Part shown: positions 1 through 6,357 of the stretch, in pieces | Position numbering within the stretch: position 1 is the stretch's first letter | Layout of the letters: the number at the start of each line of letters is the position of its first letter | Assembly: GCA_910577765.1 (NCBI GenBank) | Contig: CAJTOV010000018.1 | Location: forward strand, 1-9,341 | From: an uncultured Lachnospiraceae bacterium | Lineage (GTDB): Bacteria > Bacillota > Clostridia > Lachnospirales > Lachnospiraceae | Length of the DNA stretch: 9,341 nt | Direction of reading: 5' to 3' | Translations under genes and position numbers: made by a program | The notes under the pieces: model-generated | Database searches by the model: none | The model's input: the letters and a program-made list of their open reading frames with translations, nothing else | Told to the model about the DNA's origin: nothing

Positions 1-49
1 TGGCGCGGATAGCGAGTGCTATTTACTCGGGAATTAGTGCAACGATGTA

Positions 50-1144
50 CTAGCCACCCATACTTTCGCGCCGCCCCTCCAGTATCCGCTCCGCCAGTTC
101 CTCCGGCGACACCGGCTCCTGTTCCGGGTAATTGCAGAAATACCTGGGATAAGGGCCGTCTTTCAGCCCCTCGATCAGGATAATATCTGCCTCGGGAAAA
201 GCGGCAAACAGCCTGGTCTCGTCCATGCCCTGTATCTCTTTGGTCACCAGCACCCGGCTGCCGGAATATACCGCCGTACCGTAAGCCCCTGCCTTCTGGT
301 GGCGGTAGCTGTCGGTCCCCGGCACATCACTTTCAAAATCATGGCCGTCATGCTTGATGACCGCCACCCGGAAGCCCCGGGACACCAGCACCGGAATCAC
401 CTGGGTGATCAGGGTGGTCTTGCCGGAATTCTTGTAGCCGCTGACCGCGAAAATATAGGGCCTGTCCATCTGCCGGTACTGGGCTGTGGTGTTGATGTTC
501 TTAAGTTCCCCGGAATCTCCGCCGAAATCAACGGCTCCATATTCCACCCGGTCCAGAATATGCATCATCCGGTAATCCCGGTTCCGGATCTGCTCTTCCA
601 GGACAGCCAGCAGCTCCTTTGGATAGATGCCAAACAAAGGATGCACCCGGTCCCCGCTGCGGGCAACGGTCAGAACCGGATTCTGTTTATAGGCCTCCAG
701 CATCCGCCCCACTGCTTCCCGGCTGATAAAAGGCATATCGCAGGCTGCCACAAACAGGGCCTCTGTCTGACACCGGCCCAGCCCGGAGGCGATTCCGCCT
801 ATGGGGCCGATATGGCCATAACGGTCATAGACAAGGGGAAGCTTCCGGCCGCAGATGTCCAGTACACCGGGAGGCAAAACCGCTTCCCCCTCCGGCATCC
901 GATTCCCCGACGGCACGTCCGCTTCTTCCTCCAGCCCCAGATTCCCCGGCAGCGCATCTGTCGCCGCCAGCCCCGGATCCCCCGGCGGCACATCTGCCAC
1001 GGACAGGTAAATCTCCGGAAGCTCTGCAAAGGCCTCGCAGATCCACTGGCCAAAGGGCTTTCCTTCCCGCTTCAGATACAGTTTCTTCTTTCCTTCCATC
1101 CGGCGGTTATCTCCGCCTGCCAGAATATATCCGGCGATCTTCAT
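50..1144 (-). CDS. mobAB: MobA-MobB fusion: molybdenum cofactor guanylyltransferase with MobB GTP-binding adaptor domain
   Basis: The N-terminal half matches MobA, which transfers GMP from GTP to molybdopterin. It has the nucleotide-binding loop LAGGDNRRMEGKKK (residues 8-21), LPLVYDRYGHIGPIGGI (about 102-118), ACDMPFI (about 134-140) and NINTT (217-221). The C-terminal half matches MobB, a P-loop protein: GYKNSGKTT (236-244), VIKHDGHDFESDVPGTDS (about 262-279) and ILIEGLKDG (about 322-330). Residues 51-100 hold an insert of roughly 35-40 residues absent from ordinary MobA, made partly of degenerate 12-13 residue repeats. I chose the ATG at 1144 because it gives the family start MKIAGYILAGG and is preceded by AGGTGA; the in-frame ATG at 1162 has no Shine-Dalgarno sequence. 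It is 67 bases downstream of the HAD-SirC gene. LAGG, rather than LAAG, favours GTP (MobA) over CTP (MocA), but this is inference. MobA-MobB fusions are known in other bacteria. Confidence 0.93.
   Translation of the reverse strand: MKIAGYILAGGDNRRMEGKKKLYLKREGKPFGQWICEAFAELPEIYLSVADVPPGDPGLAATDALPGNLGLEEEADVPSGNRMPEGEAVLPPGVLDICGRKLPLVYDRYGHIGPIGGIASGLGRCQTEALFVAACDMPFISREAVGRMLEAYKQNPVLTVARSGDRVHPLFGIYPKELLAVLEEQIRNRDYRMMHILDRVEYGAVDFGGDSGELKNINTTAQYRQMDRPYIFAVSGYKNSGKTTLITQVIPVLVSRGFRVAVIKHDGHDFESDVPGTDSYRHQKAGAYGTAVYSGSRVLVTKEIQGMDETRLFAAFPEADIILIEGLKDGPYPRYFCNYPEQEPVSPEELAERILEGRRESMGG
845..994 (-). repeat. Low-complexity insert within the MobA domain, containing imperfect tandem repeats
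   Basis: On the plus strand three similar units follow each other at 901-939, 940-975 and 976-about 1002, each opening with GATTCCCCG or GATCCCCCG and followed by a related GGC-rich stretch. The first two are 39 and 36 bases, multiples of three, so repeat gain or loss keeps the frame. In the protein they give the Pro/Gly/acidic segments DVPPGDPG, ATDALPGNLG and ADVPSGNRM. The segment lies where normal MobA has only a short loop, before the DRY-GIGP-like motif. It is probably a surface-exposed expansion. Confidence 0.75.
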
Positions 1145-1181
1145 ACCGTCACCTGCTTTCATACGTTAAACCATATGGGAA

Positions 1182-1236
1182 ACGGGAGGTGCTGGCGGCG
1201 GGACTGAATGTTCAGATACCCGCCAGCACCTCCCGT
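1182..1236 (-). repeat. 17-bp perfect inverted repeat spanning the HAD-SirC stop codon (possible terminator or mRNA stem)
   Basis: The arms ACGGGAGGTGCTGGCGG (1182-1198) and CCGCCAGCACCTCCCGT (1220-1236) are perfectly complementary, separated by 21 bases. The loop contains a smaller dyad, CTGAA-TG-TTCAG. The arm at 1220-1236 encodes the last residues of the upstream protein, and the stop codon (1212-1214) is in the loop. On the transcribed strand the stem is followed only by GTTTCCC, not a real U-tract, so an intrinsic terminator is possible but not clear. It may instead protect the 3' end or separate expression of the fusion gene from mobAB. Confidence 0.6.
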
Positions 1237-2525
1237 ACCTTTTCCGTTACCTGCTTTGCCAGCCCATGGTCTGTGCCGGATGCGGTGATGCCTGCCACCA
1301 CACCGTCCTTCCTGGCAATCCCCGGGAAATACACATCACACCGGCTCTGGTCCCCGGCATGGTTCACCAGAATCTTCTGCTCCCGGCACAGACCGGCAAT
1401 CCGGTCATTGACTGCGGCATCATCCGTAGCCGCCACCGCCAGAAAGCACCCTTCCAGATCATCTGGAACAAAGGAACGCCGCTCCCAGGACACCTGGCCT
1501 GCGGCTGCCAGCTCCTCCATCCGGTCGTTCCCTTCCGGGGCCACCACCTTCACCCTGGCTCCGAATTCTGCCAGGAGGGCTGCCCTGCGGCTTCCTACGG
1601 TTCCTGCTCCTGCCACCAGAATCTTCCGGTCTTTCAAGTTGAAGAACAAGGGAAAATATGCAGGGGCAGGCTCCACCGGAACAGATTCTGCTCCGGCCCC
1701 GGCCGGCCCCGGCTCCTCTTCCTGCCGGTCTTCTCCTCCGGGAATCAGCCCCAGGAACTCCATGGCATACCGGATGCCGTCTTCCTCCACGGTCCTGGTG
1801 ACAAAGGAAGCATAGGGCTCCAGCTGCTTGTCATGCTTTCCCATAAGCACCGCATTGGGCACATGTTCAAACATGGAGATGTCGTTGGTGCTGTCTCCGA
1901 ACACATAGGCATCCTCCAGCCCAAGGCCATACTCTTCCAGAATCCGGTCAATGGCAGAGGCTTTGGAGAATCCGGCAGGGACACATTCATAGAAATCCCC
2001 GCCCCGGTCAATGACCTGGATCTCCGGTCCCAGGCTGGCAAAAAATTCCTCCCGCCAGCTTTCTTCATCGGCAATGACACAGAACTTCTCGATCTCCCCT
2101 GCCCCGGTGTCCTCCCGCCAGTACCGGACCGGAAAATCCGGTTTGCTCCGAAGCCTTCTTCCCATGGGATAGCGGGTCTCCTCCGTCAGAACAAAGCAGC
2201 CCTCCATCCCCTCCAGAAAACAGTCCACATCGCAGGCCCGGGCTTTCCGGCTGATCCCCAGAACCGAATCCCGGTCCATCACCTGGTGAACCAGCACCCG
2301 GCCCTCTGCCTGGATATAAGTACCGCAGCCGCACAGCCAGCCGTCCGGCTCCACCAGGTTCCTGATTTTTCCCAGCTCCCCGTAGGTGCGCCCGGTGTTG
2401 ACAAACACCAGGTGCCCCCGGGCACGGGCCTGGGCCAGGGCCTGCCTGGCGCTCTCCGGTACCTGCCCGGTTATCTCACTGAGTAATGTCCCGTCAATAT
2501 CAAAAAACAACGCTTTCCTGCTCAC
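1212..2525 (-). CDS. Fusion protein: Cof-type HAD-IIB phosphatase joined to precorrin-2 dehydrogenase (SirC/CysG-N type)
   Basis: Residues 1 to about 262 form a HAD phosphatase. The nucleophile motif is DIDGT (9-13), motif II is NTGRT (Thr44), Lys188 lies in GFSKASAI, and the metal-binding motif is FGDSTNDISMF (about 209-219). The long middle section fits a C2 cap as in Cof/YidA enzymes; the substrate cannot be predicted. Residues 263-289 are a Pro/Ala/Glu-rich linker. Residues 290-437 match precorrin-2 dehydrogenase: YFPLFFNLKDRKILVAGAG with the NAD-binding GAGTVG (306-311), AATDD (365-369), VNHAGD (387-392) with the likely catalytic Asp392, and DVYFPGIARKDG. The usual ISTGGKSP-like segment is altered to ITASGTDHG. 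No methionine precedes YFPLF, so this domain has lost its own start. The GTG start at 2525 overlaps the xpt stop as GTGA, with GGGGAG seven bases upstream, suggesting translational coupling. The dehydrogenase step oxidises precorrin-2 to sirohydrochlorin for siroheme or B12. Confidence 0.9.
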   Translation of the reverse strand: MSRKALFFDIDGTLLSEITGQVPESARQALAQARARGHLVFVNTGRTYGELGKIRNLVEPDGWLCGCGTYIQAEGRVLVHQVMDRDSVLGISRKARACDVDCFLEGMEGCFVLTEETRYPMGRRLRSKPDFPVRYWREDTGAGEIEKFCVIADEESWREEFFASLGPEIQVIDRGGDFYECVPAGFSKASAIDRILEEYGLGLEDAYVFGDSTNDISMFEHVPNAVLMGKHDKQLEPYASFVTRTVEEDGIRYAMEFLGLIPGGEDRQEEEPGPAGAGAESVPVEPAPAYFPLFFNLKDRKILVAGAGTVGSRRAALLAEFGARVKVVAPEGNDRMEELAAAGQVSWERRSFVPDDLEGCFLAVAATDDAAVNDRIAGLCREQKILVNHAGDQSRCDVYFPGIARKDGVVAGITASGTDHGLAKQVTEKVREVLAGI

Positions 2526-3109
2526 GCCTCGTCTCCCCGGAACACAATGGTACCGTTATTCTCGTCCATGCTTTCCACAATAGCCAGGGACTCAAGCCGG
2601 ATGCCCCTGGACCGGATCAGGTTTCCGCCGATCTGAAACCCTTTCTCAATGACCACACCGGCTCCGGAAAGCTCTGCACCGGATGCCTCCACCAGGGCGG
2701 CCAGCCCTTCCAGCGCCTTTCCGTTGGCCAGGAAATCGTCGATCAGAAGCACCTTGTCCCCTTTGCCCAGGAACTCTTTGGACACAATGATATCATATAC
2801 CCGCCCGTGGGTGTATGATTCTACCTTGCTGGTGTACACGTCCCCGGCAATATTCTTGGTCTTGGTTTTCTTGGCGAAGACTACCGGCACATGGAAGCTC
2901 TGGGCCACTACGCAGGCAATCCCGATTCCCGAGGCCTCGATGGTCAGAATCTTGTTGACTTCCACATCCGAAAACCGGCGTTTAAACTCCTTTCCAATCT
3001 CCTGAAACAGATCCGTGTCCATCTGGTGATTGAGAAAGCTGTCTACCTTAAGTACATTCCCTGCCATAATCTTTCCGTCTTTGCGGATTCTTTCTTTTAA
3101 CAGCTGCAT
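2522..3109 (-). CDS. xpt: Xanthine phosphoribosyltransferase
   Basis: The 195-residue protein is full length for Xpt, a cytoplasmic purine-salvage enzyme that makes XMP from xanthine and PRPP. The start MQLLKERI, VLKVDSFLNHQMD (about 19-31), IEASGIGIA (58-66), the FAKKTKTKN segment (about 78-87) and the PRPP-binding loop VLLIDDFLANGKA (120-132) are typical. The ATG at 3109 follows AGGGGG with six bases between. In many Firmicutes xpt has a purine riboswitch; the 98-base leader here is short, and I recognise no purine aptamer core in it. The stop codon overlaps the GTG start of the HAD-SirC gene, so the two are probably co-translated. Why a purine-salvage gene is coupled to a HAD phosphatase/SirC fusion is not obvious. 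Confidence 0.96.
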   Translation of the reverse strand: MQLLKERIRKDGKIMAGNVLKVDSFLNHQMDTDLFQEIGKEFKRRFSDVEVNKILTIEASGIGIACVVAQSFHVPVVFAKKTKTKNIAGDVYTSKVESYTHGRVYDIIVSKEFLGKGDKVLLIDDFLANGKALEGLAALVEASGAELSGAGVVIEKGFQIGGNLIRSRGIRLESLAIVESMDENNGTIVFRGDEA

Positions 3110-3128
3110 ACTTATCCCCCTGTAATTA

Positions 3129-3187
3129 AACAGTTACCTGTTCCCACAGCCAGCCCCCTTCCTGCCAGGCTGCGTCCCCGGCAGGAA
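3129..3187 (-). repeat. Two short hairpins between the trigger-factor lipoprotein gene and xpt
   Basis: TTCCTGCC (3159-3166) pairs perfectly with GGCAGGAA (3180-3187) across 13 bases. AACAG (3129-3133) pairs with CTGTT (3138-3142) across four bases. Read on the minus strand, the second hairpin is followed by TAATT, a very weak U-rich tail; the first is followed by GGGGG. They lie just after the lipoprotein stop codon and before the xpt ribosome binding site. They could be a weak terminator or an RNA-processing or stabilising element. No clear xpt promoter is visible here, so xpt may depend on read-through. Confidence 0.4.
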
Positions 3188-3207
3188 ATTGTCTTGTCTG
3201 AATGGTT

Positions 3208-4305
3208 CTATTTCACAACTGCATTATCACGGATAAATCCGATTACCTTGTACATCTTTGCCGTCTCGTCCACGGCTTCCTCGCCATAGCTGGCCTTTAA
3301 AGCCTCCACATCCGTGCCGTACTCCTTAGCCACCAGCTCCCGGTCCCCATCCTCCACCTGAAGGTTCTCCGCCTCTGCAATGGCGTCAATAAGAAGCTGC
3401 TGCCGGATGGCGGTCTCCGCCGCACTCTTAAGTTCCTCCTGAAACTGGTCTTCCGTCATACCGAACATGGCCACATAGTCTGCCAGATTCATCCCGTACA
3501 TCTGCACCATGCTGTTGTAGTAATCCATCTGCTTCTGGAACTGGTCCTCCACGGCCTCCTGGTTCACATCAAACTCGGAATTGTCCAGGGCCTTCTGCAG
3601 GGCATCCGCCTCAATCTGCTGGTCCGCCTGGGACTCCCGCTCCGCCTCCATCTCGGCCAGGGTGTCTGCCTTGAACTCATCCACAGTGGAGAAATCCGAC
3701 ATCCGCTGGACAAAATTGTCATCCAGCACTGCCTCCCGCTTCTCCTCAATCCGGTTCACCGTCACATCGAAGACCACCTCCTGGCCCGCCAGTTCCTCAC
3801 TGTGGTAGGCCTCCGGGAAGGTCAGGTTCAGACTCCGCTCCTCGCCGGTCTTTACCCCTACCAGTCCGTCTTCAAACCCGTCAATAAATGTTTTGGACCC
3901 CAGCTCCAGGTCATAGCCTTCTGCCGTTCCGCCGTCAAAGGCCTCTCCGTCCTTCATACCTACATAGTCAATATTGACCACATCCCCCAGCTTCGCCGCC
4001 CGGTCCGTGATCTCAATGTATTCCGGGTTTGCATCCAGAATACTCTGAATCCGGGCATCCAGCTCCTCGTCGCTGACCTCCACCGGCAGCCGCTTTACCT
4101 CGACTCCCTTATACTGGCCAAGCTTTGTAACCGTTCCTCTGTCTACCTCCTTCTCTGCCTCTGTTCCGGACTCCGGTTCAGACGAGGCCTCTGTCACCGT
4201 CTCTGCCGCCGTAGACTGGGACTCCTGGGGCTTGTTACTGGAACACCCGGTCACCAGTGCCGCCGCGGCCATGCCGCACAATACAAATTTCACATATTTT
4301 TTCAT
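3208..4305 (-). CDS. Exported lipoprotein related to trigger factor (FKBP-type peptidyl-prolyl isomerase plus trigger factor C-domain)
   Basis: The protein starts with a type II signal peptide, MKKYVKFVLCGMAAAALVTG, and lipobox VTGC, so Cys21 should be lipidated after cleavage. A Ser/Glu/Thr-rich linker (about 22-55) leads to a trigger-factor PPIase domain (about 105-190): GDVVNIDYVGMKDGEAFDGG, LELGSKTFIDGFEDGLVG, and LTFPEAYHSEELAGQEV followed by FDVTVNRI. Residues about 193-365 resemble the helical C-terminal chaperone domain. The N-terminal ribosome-binding domain of cytosolic trigger factor is missing. It probably assists folding or isomerises prolines on the outer face of the membrane, like PrsA; that role is inferred. 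The ORF stays open to an ATG at 4377, but I chose the ATG at 4305: it gives the signal peptide, has AAAGGA eight bases upstream, and lies downstream of the predicted transcription start near 4373. It appears to have its own promoter. Confidence 0.9.
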   Translation of the reverse strand: MKKYVKFVLCGMAAAALVTGCSSNKPQESQSTAAETVTEASSEPESGTEAEKEVDRGTVTKLGQYKGVEVKRLPVEVSDEELDARIQSILDANPEYIEITDRAAKLGDVVNIDYVGMKDGEAFDGGTAEGYDLELGSKTFIDGFEDGLVGVKTGEERSLNLTFPEAYHSEELAGQEVVFDVTVNRIEEKREAVLDDNFVQRMSDFSTVDEFKADTLAEMEAERESQADQQIEADALQKALDNSEFDVNQEAVEDQFQKQMDYYNSMVQMYGMNLADYVAMFGMTEDQFQEELKSAAETAIRQQLLIDAIAEAENLQVEDGDRELVAKEYGTDVEALKASYGEEAVDETAKMYKVIGFIRDNAVVK

Positions 4306-4379
4306 AATTGATATCCTTTTCCTTCTAAAAATAAAAATCCATACAGCAACCCGTCCCTGATAACCGAGACATGTCATTG

Positions 4380-4408
4380 ATTATACCATAATCCCCCGGG
4401 ATAAAAAA
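4380..4408 (-). promoter_or_regulatory. Extended -10 promoter for the trigger-factor-like lipoprotein gene
   Basis: Read on the minus strand, a perfect TATAAT (4385-4380) is preceded by TGG, an extended -10. The -35 is poor (TTTTTT at 4408-4403 with 17-base spacing), as is common for extended -10 promoters. AT-rich DNA upstream, to about 4440, could act as an UP element. A small dyad, ATCCC-CC-GGGAT (4391-4402), sits in the spacer and could be an operator. The expected transcript start is near 4373, leaving a leader of about 68 bases. Confidence 0.65.
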
Positions 4409-4455
4409 GCTTTTACACTATAAATTCATAAATATTTAAGTCCGCAAAACCAGAC

Positions 4456-5859
4456 TCAATCCAGGAAAGCCTTAAACGCCCGGTATGTATGATACACATC
4501 CAGCTTGGACGCCACCTCAAAAGGCGCGTGCATGGAAAGAATCGGCACGCCCAGATCCACCGTATCGATATTCAGCCGTGCCACAAACTTGGCGATGGTT
4601 CCGCCGCCGCCCTGGTCTACGGCTCCCAGCTCTCCGGCCTGCCAGTACACCTTTGCCTTGTCCATGATTCCGATCACCTTTGCCATGGTCTCCGCACTGG
4701 CATCGCTGGAACCGGATTTGCCCCGGGACCCGGTGTATTTGGTCAGCACACAGCCCTTGTTGATGTAGCAGGAGTTGTTGGGATCAAACACATCGGAAAA
4801 CGTAGGATCATAAGCCGCGTTCACATCTGCCGACAGACACAGGGAGCGGGCAAATACCTGCCGCACATCCACGCCTTCCATATCAGCCAGATATCCCATA
4901 TAATGCTCCAGAAAATCGGAGCACATACCTGTATTTCCCTGGGAACCGGTCTCTTCCTTGTCTGCAAACAGGGTAATGGTGGTGTAGGCGGGGCTGTCTG
5001 CCTCCAGCTCTGCCATCAGGGCCGTGTAGGCACACACCCGGTCGTCCTGGCCGTAGGCCCCTACCATACTCCGGTCCAGCCCTACATCCACTGCCTTCTG
5101 GGCCGGAACCATCTCAATCTCCGCCCGGTAGAAATCCGCCTCCGTAATGCCGAACCGGTCATGAAGCAGCTTTAAGGCCATGAGCTTTACCGGCTCCTTT
5201 ACCTGGTCATCCACATAGGGAATGGACCCGGTGACAATGTTCAGCTCCTCCCCTTTCAGCCCCTCAGCCAGTTTCCGCTCATTCTGTCTGGAGGCCAGGT
5301 GGGGAAGCAGGTCCGTGACACAGAATACCGGGTCCCCCGGATTCTCCCCGATACAGATCCGGCAGATCTCACCGTCCTTTTTCACCACCACTCCATGCAT
5401 GGCCAGAGGCACGGTGCCCCACTGGTACTTGCGGATTCCCCCGTAATAGTGGGTCTTCATGTAAGCCATATCCTGTTTCTCGTAAAGAGGGCTTGGCTTT
5501 AAATCCAGGCGCGGGGAGTCAATATGGGCCCCTGCGATCCGCACCCCTTCTGTCAGGGGCTTTGTCCCGAATGTGGTGGCAATCAGCGCCTTGCCCCGGT
5601 TTACCAGGAATATCTTGTCCCCGGGATTGTATTTCTTTCCATATATAAAGGGGGTATAGCCGGATGCCAGCAGCCGCTTTGTAATCCCCTCCACACACTC
5701 CCGTTCGGTTTTGCCCTCATCCAGAAATGCCTTATAGCCCTGGCAGAAATCCTCTGCCTCCTGCCGCTGCTCCGGCGCCTCCTTCCCAATATGGGGGGCC
5801 TTCCAGGTCAAAGCCTCCTCCAGTTTTTTTCCCTCTGATTTTTCCTTTTTCTCTTCCAT
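4456..5859 (-). CDS. M18-family zinc aminopeptidase (aspartyl aminopeptidase-like)
   Basis: At 467 residues this is a full-length M18 metallopeptidase, a cytosolic enzyme that removes N-terminal amino acids and generally forms large tetrahedral complexes. The zinc and catalytic motifs are visible in order: AGAHIDSPRLDLKP (His112), GQDDRVCAYTAL (Asp272/Asp273), LFADKEETGSQGNTGM (Glu302/Glu303), LSADVNAAYDPTFSDVF (Asp345) and SMHAPFEVASKLD (His444). The first 20 residues are rich in Lys and Glu. The ATG at 5859 has AAGGA about 11 bases upstream, a little long. It is the last gene of the helicase-cobO-dtd run, 25 bases after dtd. No terminator with a U-tract follows its stop. Members act on Asp/Glu or on broader neutral and hydrophobic residues; specificity cannot be read from the sequence. 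Confidence 0.95.
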   Translation of the reverse strand: MEEKKEKSEGKKLEEALTWKAPHIGKEAPEQRQEAEDFCQGYKAFLDEGKTERECVEGITKRLLASGYTPFIYGKKYNPGDKIFLVNRGKALIATTFGTKPLTEGVRIAGAHIDSPRLDLKPSPLYEKQDMAYMKTHYYGGIRKYQWGTVPLAMHGVVVKKDGEICRICIGENPGDPVFCVTDLLPHLASRQNERKLAEGLKGEELNIVTGSIPYVDDQVKEPVKLMALKLLHDRFGITEADFYRAEIEMVPAQKAVDVGLDRSMVGAYGQDDRVCAYTALMAELEADSPAYTTITLFADKEETGSQGNTGMCSDFLEHYMGYLADMEGVDVRQVFARSLCLSADVNAAYDPTFSDVFDPNNSCYINKGCVLTKYTGSRGKSGSSDASAETMAKVIGIMDKAKVYWQAGELGAVDQGGGGTIAKFVARLNIDTVDLGVPILSMHAPFEVASKLDVYHTYRAFKAFLD

Positions 5860-5884
5860 GGTTTCTTATGTCCTTTCTGATAAT

Positions 5885-6340
5885 TTAGTAAATCCTCTGC
5901 CCGTCCCCTTCCAGCACCAGGGTAAAGGGGCCGTCATTCAGCAGCTCCACCTTCATGTCTGCCCCGAAACTGCCATGCTCCACCCGGGGCACGTACCGGC
6001 GGCATTGTTCCACAAAATACTGGTACAGGCGGTCCGCCTTCTCCGGGGCCCCTGCCCGGATGAAGCTGGGGCGGTTGCCCTTGTGGCAGTCTGCATACAG
6101 GGTAAACTGGCTGACCACCAGCAGCTCTCCGCCTACATCTGCCAGGGACAGATTGGTCTTGCCCTGGTCATCCTGGAAGATCCGCAGCTTGCAGATCTTC
6201 TCTGCCATCCGGTCTGCCGCCGCCTCGTCGTCCTCCTGGGCCACTCCCAGAAGAACCAGAAACCCTTCCCCGATCTCTCCGATGGTCTCTCCCTCCACCT
6301 GGACCCGGGCATGGGCTACCCGCTGTAATACGACTCTCAT
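5885..6340 (-). CDS. dtd: D-aminoacyl-tRNA deacylase
   Basis: The 151-residue protein is the usual length of Dtd, which hydrolyses D-aminoacyl-tRNA (and Gly-tRNA-Ala) to keep D-amino acids out of proteins. It begins MRVVLQRV and carries the two signature motifs, SQFTLYAD (77-84) and the Gly-cisPro region NDGPFT (135-140), which meet across the homodimer interface. KGNRPSF (87-93) is also typical. The ATG at 6340 has GGGAGG with about seven bases before the start. It lies 17 bases after cobO and 25 bases before the aminopeptidase, consistent with one transcript. Nothing is truncated. Confidence 0.97.
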   Translation of the reverse strand: MRVVLQRVAHARVQVEGETIGEIGEGFLVLLGVAQEDDEAAADRMAEKICKLRIFQDDQGKTNLSLADVGGELLVVSQFTLYADCHKGNRPSFIRAGAPEKADRLYQYFVEQCRRYVPRVEHGSFGADMKVELLNDGPFTLVLEGDGQRIY

Positions 6341-6357
6341 TCTGATTCCTCCCTAAT

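Noticed and set aside
299..1207. 302-codon open frame on the plus strand
   Set aside because: It is antisense to mobAB, rich in His, Pro, Gln and Arg with no recognisable domain. The minus-strand frame has clear MobA and MobB motifs. Long antisense frames are expected in GC-rich genes.
1266..2486. 406-codon open frame on the plus strand
   Set aside because: It is antisense to the HAD-SirC gene and reads as low-complexity His/Pro/Gly-rich protein without a family match or a good ribosome binding site. The minus-strand frame explains the region fully.
3110..3207. Purine riboswitch upstream of xpt
   Set aside because: The leader is only 98 bases, and I cannot find the three-helix purine aptamer core; only two simple hairpins are present.
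4306..4377. Start of the trigger-factor lipoprotein at the ATG at 4377
   Set aside because: It would add 24 residues in front of a perfect lipoprotein signal peptide and begins at or before the predicted transcription start. The ATG at 4305 has a good Shine-Dalgarno sequence.
4400..4412. Intrinsic terminator after the aminopeptidase gene (AAAAGCTTTT region)
   Set aside because: The dyad is AT-rich with no loop and no GC stem; it cannot form a terminator hairpin.
4489..5175. 228-codon plus-strand frame opposite the aminopeptidase
   Set aside because: Antisense shadow; the composition is unlike a real protein, and the minus-strand M18 motifs are intact.
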